Assembly: GCA_023429855.1 (NCBI GenBank)
Contig: JAEZDB010000153.1
Span: 1-14,942, forward strand
DNA from: Actinomycetes bacterium
Lineage (GTDB): Bacteria; Actinomycetota; Thermoleophilia; Solirubrobacterales; Solirubrobacteraceae
Direction: 5' to 3'
Length of the DNA stretch: 14,942 bases
Every line of letters begins with the position of its first letter. Within the stretch, counting starts at the first letter, position 1. Shown one piece after another: positions 1-5,734 of this stretch. The notes beneath the pieces were generated by a model. The model did no database searches and was not told the DNA's origin. It was given only the letters and a program-made list of their open reading frames with translations. The position numbers and the translations under genes are program-made.

Positions 1-136
1 GCTCTGGACCTCGCTAGTCACGGGAGCTCCCCCGAGACCCGCTCCGAGCGAGTCCTGCCGGCGCCGAAGCGGCGGCAAGGCGGTCGAGCCGGCGGCGTCT
101 CCCGGCGGAGGCGGCGCGCCGGCGCAAGATTGGTCG

Positions 137-322
137 CTAGAAGGTCAGCAGGTCGACGTGGAACGCCGGATCCCAGTTGCGCCGCGGGCGGCGCCGCGAG
201 GATGCCGTGCGGGTGTGGGTGGCGTGCGAGGCGACGTCGACGATGGTCGCCTCGCCACGCGCTTCGGTCCGCTCGCCGACAGCGCGATCAGGACGGTTCT
301 GGAAGGGGATAAGACTGGACAT
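137..322 (-). CDS. Small hypothetical basic protein (61 aa)
   Basis: I do not recognise this protein. It is a 61-residue polypeptide starting MSSLIPFQNRPD and ending WDPAFHVDLLTF, with an Arg-rich middle (RRRPRR), no Cys, no signal peptide and no membrane segment. The case for a real gene is its translation signal: AGGAGGT (332-338 on the minus strand) lies 9 nt before the ATG at 322, the best Shine-Dalgarno in the window. A TAGCGT hexamer at 383-388 could be its -10, giving a leader of about 50 nt that contains an inverted repeat. An in-frame start at 364 exists but lies upstream of that ribosome binding site. It is divergent from the DUF3089 gene and shares its control region. No function is inferred. 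Confidence 0.5.
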   Translation of the reverse strand: MSSLIPFQNRPDRAVGERTEARGEATIVDVASHATHTRTASSRRRPRRNWDPAFHVDLLTF

Positions 323-353
323 CGGCAACGCACCTCCTGCTTTCAACGTGCAC

Positions 354-384
354 GTTCTGCGCACCGCTCGACAGGACGCAGAAC
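354..384. repeat. 8-bp inverted repeat in the leader of the small gene
   Basis: GTTCTGCG (354-361) and CGCAGAAC (377-384) are perfect inverted arms separated by 15 nt. The right arm overlaps the candidate minus-strand -10 (383-388), so the repeat would span the start point and leader of the 61-aa gene. It may be an operator or a leader hairpin. The arms contain the GTTCTG/CAGAAC motif that recurs through 296-450. Confidence 0.5.
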
Positions 385-388
385 GCTA
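383..388 (-). promoter_or_regulatory. Candidate -10 (TAGCGT) for the 61-aa gene
   Basis: On the minus strand this reads TAGCGT, the same hexamer that precedes the M20 peptidase and TauE genes at leaderless distance. Here it is about 60 nt from the start codon, so the transcript would have a leader carrying the AGGAGGT site. CTGAAA lies 17 nt upstream as a poor -35. Inference from motif only. Confidence 0.35.
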
Positions 389-461
389 CGCCGGGGCCCT
401 TGGCCTTTCAGAATGGCATTCCGAAATTCTGTTGGAACCCGGACGTTCTGAACGATTACCT

Positions 462-479
462 CGGTATTTTTGAATACCG
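462..479. repeat. 7-bp inverted repeat over the DUF3089 -35 box
   Basis: CGGTATT (462-468) and AATACCG (473-479) are perfect arms around a TTTG loop. The right half overlaps TTGAAT (470-475), a candidate -35 placed 16 nt before TACGGT (492-497). This position suits a repressor operator. There is no T-tract or gene end here that would favour a terminator. Confidence 0.5.
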
Positions 480-497
480 TTCAACGGCTGCTACGGT
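470..497 (+). promoter_or_regulatory. Candidate promoter TTGAAT-N16-TACGGT, leaderless start
   Basis: TTGAAT (470-475), a 16-nt spacer and TACGGT (492-497) form a plausible sigma-70-like promoter. The -10 ends exactly 7 nt before the GTG at 505, so transcription would begin at or next to the start codon. The same TANNNT-N7-start arrangement occurs elsewhere in the window. Confidence 0.5.
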
Positions 498-504
498 GCG
501 GCGC

Positions 505-1704
505 GTGTCCACCTTCCGCCGCTTGCTGGCGTCACTCGTCATCGTCGGCGCGCTCGGCGTTGCCTCGCCCGCAGCTGCCGCCGATTCGGCCACCGTGTGG
601 GGCTGTTTTCCGGGTGCGCAAGCAAACCCGTGCGAGGGGTCCCTCGCCACCACCTACCTCGCGTCCACCACGATCCAGCCGCGCAAAGTAGCGCGCATCG
701 AGACGCCTGCGCGACGCGCCGACCGACCCGTCGACTGCTTCTACGTGTACCCGACGGTGGTCAGCCAGCCGCGCCTCAACGCCGCGCGCCACATGACCGC
801 GGAGGTCGACGCGATCCTGCGTTACGAGGCCGCGCGCTTCTCGCAGGTCTGCGACGTCTACGCCCCGGTCTACCGCCAGGTCACCGCGCTCGGGCTCTCC
901 AACCCCGCCGACCTGCTCGCGGCGCTGCGGGGCAAGACCGAGCCAGCCGAGACCGTCAAGGTCGCCTACGCCGACGTCGCCGCCGCCTGGCACGACTACC
1001 TCGCCCACCACAACCGCGGGCGCGGCGTGGTCCTGATCGGCCACTCCCAAGGCAGCGGCATGCTGATGCGGCTGATCATCGACGAGATCGACCGCGACCC
1101 CGCCGTGCGTGCCAAGCTCGTCTCTGCCGTGCTCCCGGGCGGCAACCTCGCCGTCGATCGCGGGCAGCGCACCGGCGACTTTAGGCGCGTGCCGACGTGC
1201 GCGTCCAAGACGGAGACCGGCTGTGCGATCGCGTGGTCGACCTACGCGAACCGTCCAAGCTCGTCGGGCTACTTCGGCCGCGCCGACAGTTTCTTGCGCC
1301 GCGCCGGCGGGATCGCCGACCGCCCTGGGGGCGAAGGGGCGTGCGTGAACCCGGCCGAGCTCTCTGGCGACGGTGGACGGCTGCGGGCCTTTACCCGCAG
1401 CGACGCGTTCCCGGGCCTCATCGGCGGCGTGATCAAGACGATGTTCTACGGCTTCACGCCGACGGCCTCCACGCCCTGGATCTCTCCGGGAGAGCGCTAC
1501 CGCGGCAGCTGCACGCAGTACGGCCGCGCCCACGTACTGCGGATCCGGCCGGCGAGCGCCGGCACCGTGCTGCCGCTCGAGGCCCCATGGCCCGACTGGG
1601 GTCTGCACTTCTTCGACCTCAACCTCGCACTCGGCAACGTGCTCACGGTGGTCGACGCGCAGATCACCGCGTACGCGGCGGCGTCGCAGCGCGGCGCCGG
1701 TTAG
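505..1704 (+). CDS. Secreted DUF3089 alpha/beta-hydrolase-like protein
   Basis: A 399-residue DUF3089 protein, an alpha/beta-hydrolase-like family with lipase-type motifs and no established substrate. GTG at 505 is preferred because TACGGT lies 7 nt before it and the product then begins with a clean signal peptide (MSTFRRLLASLVIVGALG, cleavage near AAA-DS, about residue 26). The ATG at 400 would put an unlikely hydrophilic stretch before the signal. The nucleophile elbow is GHSQGS with Ser at about 181. The family's C-terminal WGLHFFDLN segment supplies the candidate catalytic His at about 368. Several Cys residues suggest disulfides in an exported enzyme. The stop overlaps that of the convergent permease. 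Family assignment is from memory of its motifs; substrate unknown, probably an ester. Confidence 0.88.
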   Translation: MSTFRRLLASLVIVGALGVASPAAAADSATVWGCFPGAQANPCEGSLATTYLASTTIQPRKVARIETPARRADRPVDCFYVYPTVVSQPRLNAARHMTAEVDAILRYEAARFSQVCDVYAPVYRQVTALGLSNPADLLAALRGKTEPAETVKVAYADVAAAWHDYLAHHNRGRGVVLIGHSQGSGMLMRLIIDEIDRDPAVRAKLVSAVLPGGNLAVDRGQRTGDFRRVPTCASKTETGCAIAWSTYANRPSSSGYFGRADSFLRRAGGIADRPGGEGACVNPAELSGDGGRLRAFTRSDAFPGLIGGVIKTMFYGFTPTASTPWISPGERYRGSCTQYGRAHVLRIRPASAGTVLPLEAPWPDWGLHFFDLNLALGNVLTVVDAQITAYAAASQRGAG

Positions 1705-2573
1705 AGGTCGAGCCGCCGCAGGCGCCAGGTCGCCAGGGCGATCAGCACCGCGAGTTCCACCATGGAGGTCGCCGTGAGTCCGACGGAGAGATCGCGTTGC
1801 TGCCCGAACGGCCCGAGCTGCAGCGCGATGCCGGCAAGCCCTTCGACCCCGTTCGTCAACGACCCAAGCGCGCCCTCGTAGAGCGCGTTGAAGCCAAGCA
1901 GATCGGTCACGCGCCCGGCCCACAGGGCAACGGACTCGGAGTCGGTCTGCTCGCCGATCTGCCGCACCAGGCTCGCGAAGAACCCGACCGAGATCAGCAT
2001 CGTCGCGGCAAGCCCGGTTGCGGCGCTCCCGAGGAAGGTCGACATGAACACGCCGAAGGCCGCGACGATCGCCACCGCGCCGGTCAGTCCCAGGACGACC
2101 TGCACGAGTTGACCAGGGGGCGCACCACCGGCCGCACTGGTGAGGGCGCTCGTCGCGGCAATCACGATCGCGCAGTACACGCCGCCGGCTACGGTCGCGG
2201 CCAGCACCCGCCCGGCCACGACTGCGCTGCGGTCGACAGGACGCACCATTAGCGGCTGCAGCAGGCCCTGCTCGGCCTCGCCGCGGACCGTGTTCATCGT
2301 GGTGAAGACAGCCAGGACCGATGCCAGCGAGAAGGTGGCGAACACGCCGATGCCGAGCAGGATGAACCCCGCGCCGCGCGCGGTCTCCTCTGGGCCGATG
2401 TTCGGGCCGACCGGCCGGTCTTCCAGGTCGCCGAGGATCTCGAACGCTCCCCAGCCGTAGAGCGCCAGGAACCCGAGGGTGATGATGCCGACGACGAGCA
2501 GCGACTTGCGGTGGCGCAGCTCGGAGAGCGCCAGCATCGTCACGAGCCAGACGTCACGCGGCCAGGCAGTCAT
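1701..2573 (-). CDS. ABC-2 type transporter permease
   Basis: A 290-residue membrane protein with about six hydrophobic segments (roughly residues 25-46, 70-92, 118-143, 157-180, 183-203 and 268-284). The cytoplasmic segment after the second helix, EAEQGLLQPLMVRPVDRSAV at about 100-119, matches the conserved loop of ABC-2 permeases (E..G....L..RP..R). It pairs with the ATPase just upstream: its ATG overlaps that gene's stop as ATGA, indicating translational coupling. The C-terminus (WRLRRLDL) is cytoplasmic and basic. Such pairs commonly export drugs, lipids or peptides, but nothing here fixes a substrate. Its stop codon overlaps the stop of the convergent DUF3089 gene, leaving no room for a separate terminator. 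Confidence 0.9.
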   Translation of the reverse strand: MTAWPRDVWLVTMLALSELRHRKSLLVVGIITLGFLALYGWGAFEILGDLEDRPVGPNIGPEETARGAGFILLGIGVFATFSLASVLAVFTTMNTVRGEAEQGLLQPLMVRPVDRSAVVAGRVLAATVAGGVYCAIVIAATSALTSAAGGAPPGQLVQVVLGLTGAVAIVAAFGVFMSTFLGSAATGLAATMLISVGFFASLVRQIGEQTDSESVALWAGRVTDLLGFNALYEGALGSLTNGVEGLAGIALQLGPFGQQRDLSVGLTATSMVELAVLIALATWRLRRLDL

Positions 2574-3445
2574 CCTTGTCCGCCTCCACCCTCGTGTGCG
2601 TCGACTGCCCGCAGGTACGCCTGCTCGAGCGTGCCGCGGAGCTCGCGCACGCCGTAGATCCGCTCGCCAGCCGCCACCAGGCGGTCGATCTCGCTGGGGA
2701 TGTCGTCGCGGCTCAGCTCGGGGCGGCGTACCACGCCGCCGGCTAGGTCGAACTCCACGCCACCTGAGCCGCCGAGGTCGGCTGGGGCGCCTTCGGCGAT
2801 CAGCTCGCCGCGGGCGATGATGGCGACGCGATCGGCCACCTGCTCGACCTCGCTCAGCAGATGCGACGACAGCAGCACCGCCTGGCCGCGCTCACGAAGC
2901 TGGCCGAGGACGTCGCGCACGAGCGCCCGCCCGACGGGGTCGAGCGCGCTCGTCGGCTCGTCGAGGAGCACCAGCGCGGGGCGTCCGATGAGCGCGTGCG
3001 CGAGTCCGAGCCGCTGCTGCATGCCCTTCGACATCGACCCGACCTTCACCTCGGCCGCGTCGGCGAGACCGACGAGTTCAAGCAGCTCGCGGCGCTCACC
3101 TGCGCCGCCGCTCGAGCGAGCCAGCCGCTGGTGGGTCTGCAGCAGCGTGTCGGCGGTCAGCCACGGCGGGTAGCGGAAGAGCTCGGCGAGGTAGCCGAGC
3201 TGTGCGGCCGCGGCGCGGCTGCCAGCGGTCTCACCGGCAACCAAGGCAGTGCCGGCCGTTGGTCGCACCAGGCCGCAGACGATCTTCACGAGCGTCGACT
3301 TCCCCGCGCCGTTGGGGCCGAGCAGCCCCATCACCTCGCCGCGGTCGACGGTGAGGTCGACGCCGCCCAGGGCGTCGCCCCGGCCCTTGCGCTGCGCGCC
3401 GCGGTAGCGCTTGCGCAGTTCGCTGGTCACGAGCGCCGCCGTCAC
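2570..3445 (-). CDS. ABC transporter ATP-binding protein
   Basis: The nucleotide-binding subunit of an ABC-2 exporter, 291 residues from the GTG at 3445. Motifs appear in order: Walker A GPNGAGKST (about 43-51), GYLAE after the Q-loop position, signature SMSKGMQQR (137-145), Walker B LVLLDEP (158-164) and the switch His in LLSSHLLSEVE (195). A domain of about 80 residues follows, as in CcmA/NatA-type exporters. GTG at 3460 also opens the frame, but GAGAGT lies exactly 7 nt before GTG 3445, matching the leaderless pattern seen elsewhere in the window. GTG 3430 is also possible. It overlaps the downstream permease by 4 nt, so the two form one operon. The family is certain; the substrate is not. 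Confidence 0.93.
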   Translation of the reverse strand: MTAALVTSELRKRYRGAQRKGRGDALGGVDLTVDRGEVMGLLGPNGAGKSTLVKIVCGLVRPTAGTALVAGETAGSRAAAAQLGYLAELFRYPPWLTADTLLQTHQRLARSSGGAGERRELLELVGLADAAEVKVGSMSKGMQQRLGLAHALIGRPALVLLDEPTSALDPVGRALVRDVLGQLRERGQAVLLSSHLLSEVEQVADRVAIIARGELIAEGAPADLGGSGGVEFDLAGGVVRRPELSRDDIPSEIDRLVAAGERIYGVRELRGTLEQAYLRAVDAHEGGGGQG

Positions 3446-3452
3446 CGCCCCC

Positions 3453-3458
3453 ACTCTC
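3453..3458 (-). promoter_or_regulatory. Candidate -10 (GAGAGT) for the ABC operon
   Basis: On the minus strand GAGAGT lies 7 nt before GTG 3445. It departs from TANNNT at the first position, so this is a weak call that rests on spacing shared with other genes in the window. Confidence 0.3.
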
Positions 3459-3490
3459 ACAGACGGCGGGGCGAACCCGCGCCGCTTGCG

Positions 3491-4501
3491 CTACTTGACG
3501 ACCGTGGCCGCGGCCGAGGCGACCCCGGCGCCCGAGATCACCACGCGGGCTTTGGCCACCTTCTTCTTGAGCGGCACGACGGCAAGCACGTGGCAGAACC
3601 TGCCCTTCGGGATCGTCCCGGCCTTCTGACGCGCCAGGCTCTTTCTCTTGAGCGTCACGACGACTTTGACGGTCGCGGGGCAGGAGCCGCCAGTGGTCGG
3701 AAGCAGCCGGTCGACGACCACGCGCTTGGTGCCGAGCTTGATCGACTTGGCCAGCGGCACCGTCTCGCAGCCAGCGGTCGAGGCGCCGGGCTGGTTCGGG
3801 CACTTGTCGACGCCGTCGTGCACGCCGTCGTTGTCGGCGTCGAGGATCGGCGCAGGCAGGCCCTTGCCGGGGTCGATCACGGCGGCCGGTGCCGGCGCCT
3901 CGGCAGGGGCGAACCCTTCAACCCAGTCGACCGGATGATCGCCGTCGCTCTGGTTGCTGCTCAGGAGCTTCTCGGTTTGCACGACGATGCAGCGGAAACC
4001 GCGTCCGTCGAACACCCCCGGACCGGCAGGGGTCACGAAGTCGAGCGCCTTGTCGCGGCGCGTCACCGCGACGTCCTGGCGCATGTCGGTGTTCGTCGAG
4101 ATCACGTAGTCGGCAAAGTCGGTGCCCATGTCGTGACGGATGTGGACCCAGCCATAGCCGCGGCTGATGTTGCAGTGGCCCGTCCCGTTGTCGAGACCCA
4201 GACCCACGCGCAGCTCGTACTCGCGGACCGTGGAGACGTTGCCGTCGAACGTGACGGTGCCGCGTACGACCTTGGCGGCGCGGTCTTGGGTGATCGAGAA
4301 CCCCGTGAGGTCGAGGCCGGCCTCAGCTTTCCGCCCGCCGTATCCGGCGTCGCCCACCGCATCGGCGGCGTCGATCTGGATCGGGTCGAGCGGTCCGGCG
4401 ACGGCCGGCGGCGTCGCGAACGTCCAAGTGAGGGCGGAGAGCGCCGTGACGGCCGCCGCCGCGCCCATCAGGCGAATTCGAGAGGCAGAGAGCGTGGGCA
4501 C
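3491..4501 (-). CDS. Secreted protein with thrombospondin-3-like Ca-binding linker (paralogue A)
   Basis: A predicted exported protein of 336 residues from GTG 4501. Signal peptide at about 1-36 (ends PPAVAG). A domain of about 170 residues with two Cys (about 110 and 171) follows, then an Ala/Pro linker. Next is an Asp-rich segment (221-245) reading DADNDGVHDGVDKCP and ending at a second Cys, typical of thrombospondin type 3 calcium-binding repeats. A basic beta-rich C-terminal domain with two Cys closes it. The downstream half of a tandem pair: the gene at 4614-5615 has the same order of parts, so the two are paralogues. The start is uncertain: GTG 4531 and ATG 4468 are in frame and none has a good ribosome binding site. 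Function unknown; probably an extracellular or surface-associated structural or adhesive protein. Confidence 0.75.
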   Translation of the reverse strand: MPTLSASRIRLMGAAAAVTALSALTWTFATPPAVAGPLDPIQIDAADAVGDAGYGGRKAEAGLDLTGFSITQDRAAKVVRGTVTFDGNVSTVREYELRVGLGLDNGTGHCNISRGYGWVHIRHDMGTDFADYVISTNTDMRQDVAVTRRDKALDFVTPAGPGVFDGRGFRCIVVQTEKLLSSNQSDGDHPVDWVEGFAPAEAPAPAAVIDPGKGLPAPILDADNDGVHDGVDKCPNQPGASTAGCETVPLAKSIKLGTKRVVVDRLLPTTGGSCPATVKVVVTLKRKSLARQKAGTIPKGRFCHVLAVVPLKKKVAKARVVISGAGVASAAATVVK

Positions 4502-4564
4502 CCTCTTTGTCTCGGCTGCGCATCGCAGCACTTGATGGACGCAGGTAGCCGTCAGCCGACGGGT

Positions 4565-4602
4565 GGACTCACGACCGACACATCAGCGTCAGTGGTGAGT
4601 CC
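4565..4602. repeat. 8-bp inverted repeat between the two secreted paralogues
   Basis: GGACTCAC (4565-4572) and GTGAGTCC (4595-4602) are perfect arms with a 22-nt spacer, in the 112-nt gap between the two tandem genes. It lies just downstream of the first gene's stop and upstream of the second's start. It could be an attenuator, an RNA-stability hairpin or an operator. No T-tract follows, so a classical terminator is not supported. Confidence 0.45.
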
Positions 4603-4613
4603 GATGCCGTCGC

Positions 4614-5615
4614 CTATTTGCCGCGCTTGCGGGTCGCGGCGATCGACCCCATGCCCTTGGCCTTGACCGTGATCTTGGCGACCTTGGCGGTCTTCTTGAG
4701 CTTCACGACGCCGTAGGCGCGGCAGTAGCTGCCGTGTGTGGAGACGCTCACCACACCCTTGCCGATCGTCACGTTCTTCTTGCCCTTCTTCATGGTCACC
4801 TTGACGGAGGCCTTCAGCGGGCAGACGTTGCCCGACGTGCGCGCGACGATCTTGTCGATCGCGACGCGCTTGGCGCCGAGGCGGATGGCCAGCTTGGCCG
4901 AGATCGTGAGGCAGCCGTCGGCCTTGGCGCCTGGCACGGTGGGGCACTTGTCCTTGGCGTCCGGAACGCCGTCCTTGTCCTTGTCGGGCTCGGTGGTAAC
5001 CACCGGCGGCGGGACGACCTTCAGCAGGGCCTCCGGCGTGAAGATGTTCATCACGTCGACCGCGACGTCTTCCGGGCTGCCGTCGGCTCCGGGGATCTGG
5101 GTCCACGTCTGCACCTGGGCGCAGTCGAAGGTGAGGTTCGCGAGGACGTCTTCCTTGGCGGTGGCGGTGAGGCTCGAACCGCTGCGTGTGACGTCGACGT
5201 CGCCGACCGTGATCGGGCTGTTGAGGACCCACTTCTGCGCGTCGCCCTCGGGGATCCACGACAGCGAGATCAGGGCGACCGGCGGGCCGTCCTCAGAGTC
5301 GGCCGGGATGCACTGACCGGCCTGGGTGGTCTGCGCGAGCAGCGCGTAGACCATCGTCGGCTTGACGCCGGCGTTCGACTCGACGGTCTGCACCGAGAGG
5401 GTGATCCGGCCGGCCGCGGCGTCGTAGGCCATCTTGCCGCTCGTGAGGTCGCGCGGCGGCGCCAGCGACGCGTCGACCGGGCTGCTGCCCGTGAGGGTGA
5501 TACTGCCGGCGTGGGCGGGCTGGGTCAGGACGACCAGCGCGGCCAAACCGAGGACGACGGACCACAGCGCCCTGAGCTTGCGCACAGGAAGCTGGCTTCG
5601 GACTGAATGGGACAT
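4614..5615 (-). CDS. Secreted protein with thrombospondin-3-like Ca-binding linker (paralogue B)
   Basis: A predicted exported protein of 333 residues. Signal peptide at 1-36 with an Arg-containing n-region, a long hydrophobic core and cleavage after AHA. A domain of about 165 residues carries two Cys (102, 165). Then come a Pro/Val linker, an Asp-rich repeat (211-235) reading DKDKDGVPDAKDKCP with a second Cys, and a Lys-rich C-terminal domain (237-333) that ends RKRGK. Layout and Cys placement match the downstream neighbour, which indicates duplication; the N-terminal domains have diverged more than the C-terminal ones. The ATG at 5615 has no ribosome binding site, but CACACT sits 7 nt before it, compatible with a leaderless transcript. 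Probably a calcium-binding surface or extracellular protein; no enzymatic motif seen. Confidence 0.78.
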   Translation of the reverse strand: MSHSVRSQLPVRKLRALWSVVLGLAALVVLTQPAHAGSITLTGSSPVDASLAPPRDLTSGKMAYDAAAGRITLSVQTVESNAGVKPTMVYALLAQTTQAGQCIPADSEDGPPVALISLSWIPEGDAQKWVLNSPITVGDVDVTRSGSSLTATAKEDVLANLTFDCAQVQTWTQIPGADGSPEDVAVDVMNIFTPEALLKVVPPPVVTTEPDKDKDGVPDAKDKCPTVPGAKADGCLTISAKLAIRLGAKRVAIDKIVARTSGNVCPLKASVKVTMKKGKKNVTIGKGVVSVSTHGSYCRAYGVVKLKKTAKVAKITVKAKGMGSIAATRKRGK

Positions 5616-5622
5616 ACGTCAC

Positions 5623-5628
5623 AGTGTG
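5623..5628 (-). promoter_or_regulatory. Candidate -10 (CACACT) for the secreted-protein pair
   Basis: On the minus strand CACACT ends 7 nt before the ATG at 5615. It keeps the second-position A and final T of TANNNT but lacks the first T, so confidence is low. It is supported mainly by spacing and by the absence of a ribosome binding site. Confidence 0.3.
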
Positions 5629-5664
5629 GCCAATTTCGCGCCGACATGCGACCACCAGTTGAGC

Positions 5665-5674
5665 AATCGCGATT
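5665..5674. repeat. 10-bp palindrome AATCGCGATT in a divergent intergenic region
   Basis: A perfect 10-bp palindrome near the middle of the 119-nt gap between the divergent secreted-protein gene (5615) and M20 peptidase (5735). A possible operator serving either gene. No other copy was noticed in the window. Confidence 0.3.
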
Positions 5675-5720
5675 ATCGGCGCCCTGGGAGTCACGTCGCA
5701 CCCCTTGGCCGCCGGCGCGA

Positions 5721-5726
5721 TAGCGT
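5721..5726 (+). promoter_or_regulatory. -10 element TAGCGT, leaderless start of the M20 peptidase
   Basis: TAGCGT (5721-5726) ends 8 nt before GTG 5735. No ribosome binding site lies in the gap, so a leaderless transcript is the simplest reading. No convincing -35 was found. This element decides the start codon of the downstream gene. Confidence 0.5.
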
Positions 5727-5734
5727 GCTCCGTC

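Noticed and set aside
1..136. Plus-strand frames open from the window edge as the end of an upstream gene
   Set aside because: Two frames are open at once (to about 312 and 449), both Arg/Ala/Gly/Pro-rich with no recognisable motif, and they run across the better-supported minus-strand small gene.
435..448. GAAC...GTTC as an SOS (LexA) box
   Set aside because: The spacer is 6 nt, whereas the actinobacterial LexA site is GAAC-N4-GTTC. No SOS-type gene is adjacent.
400..504. N-terminal extension of the DUF3089 protein from ATG 400
   Set aside because: It would place 35 hydrophilic residues before the signal peptide and runs through the -35/-10 elements and a hairpin.
532..1923. 463-codon open frame on the minus strand opposite the DUF3089 gene
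   Set aside because: The translation is Arg/Ala/Gly-rich with no domain, and it lies antisense to a gene with a clear signal peptide and GHSQG motif. Long shadow frames are expected at this GC content.
2861..4666. 601-codon plus-strand open frame
   Set aside because: Antisense to the ABC ATPase and secreted paralogue A. His/Arg/Asp-rich shadow composition.
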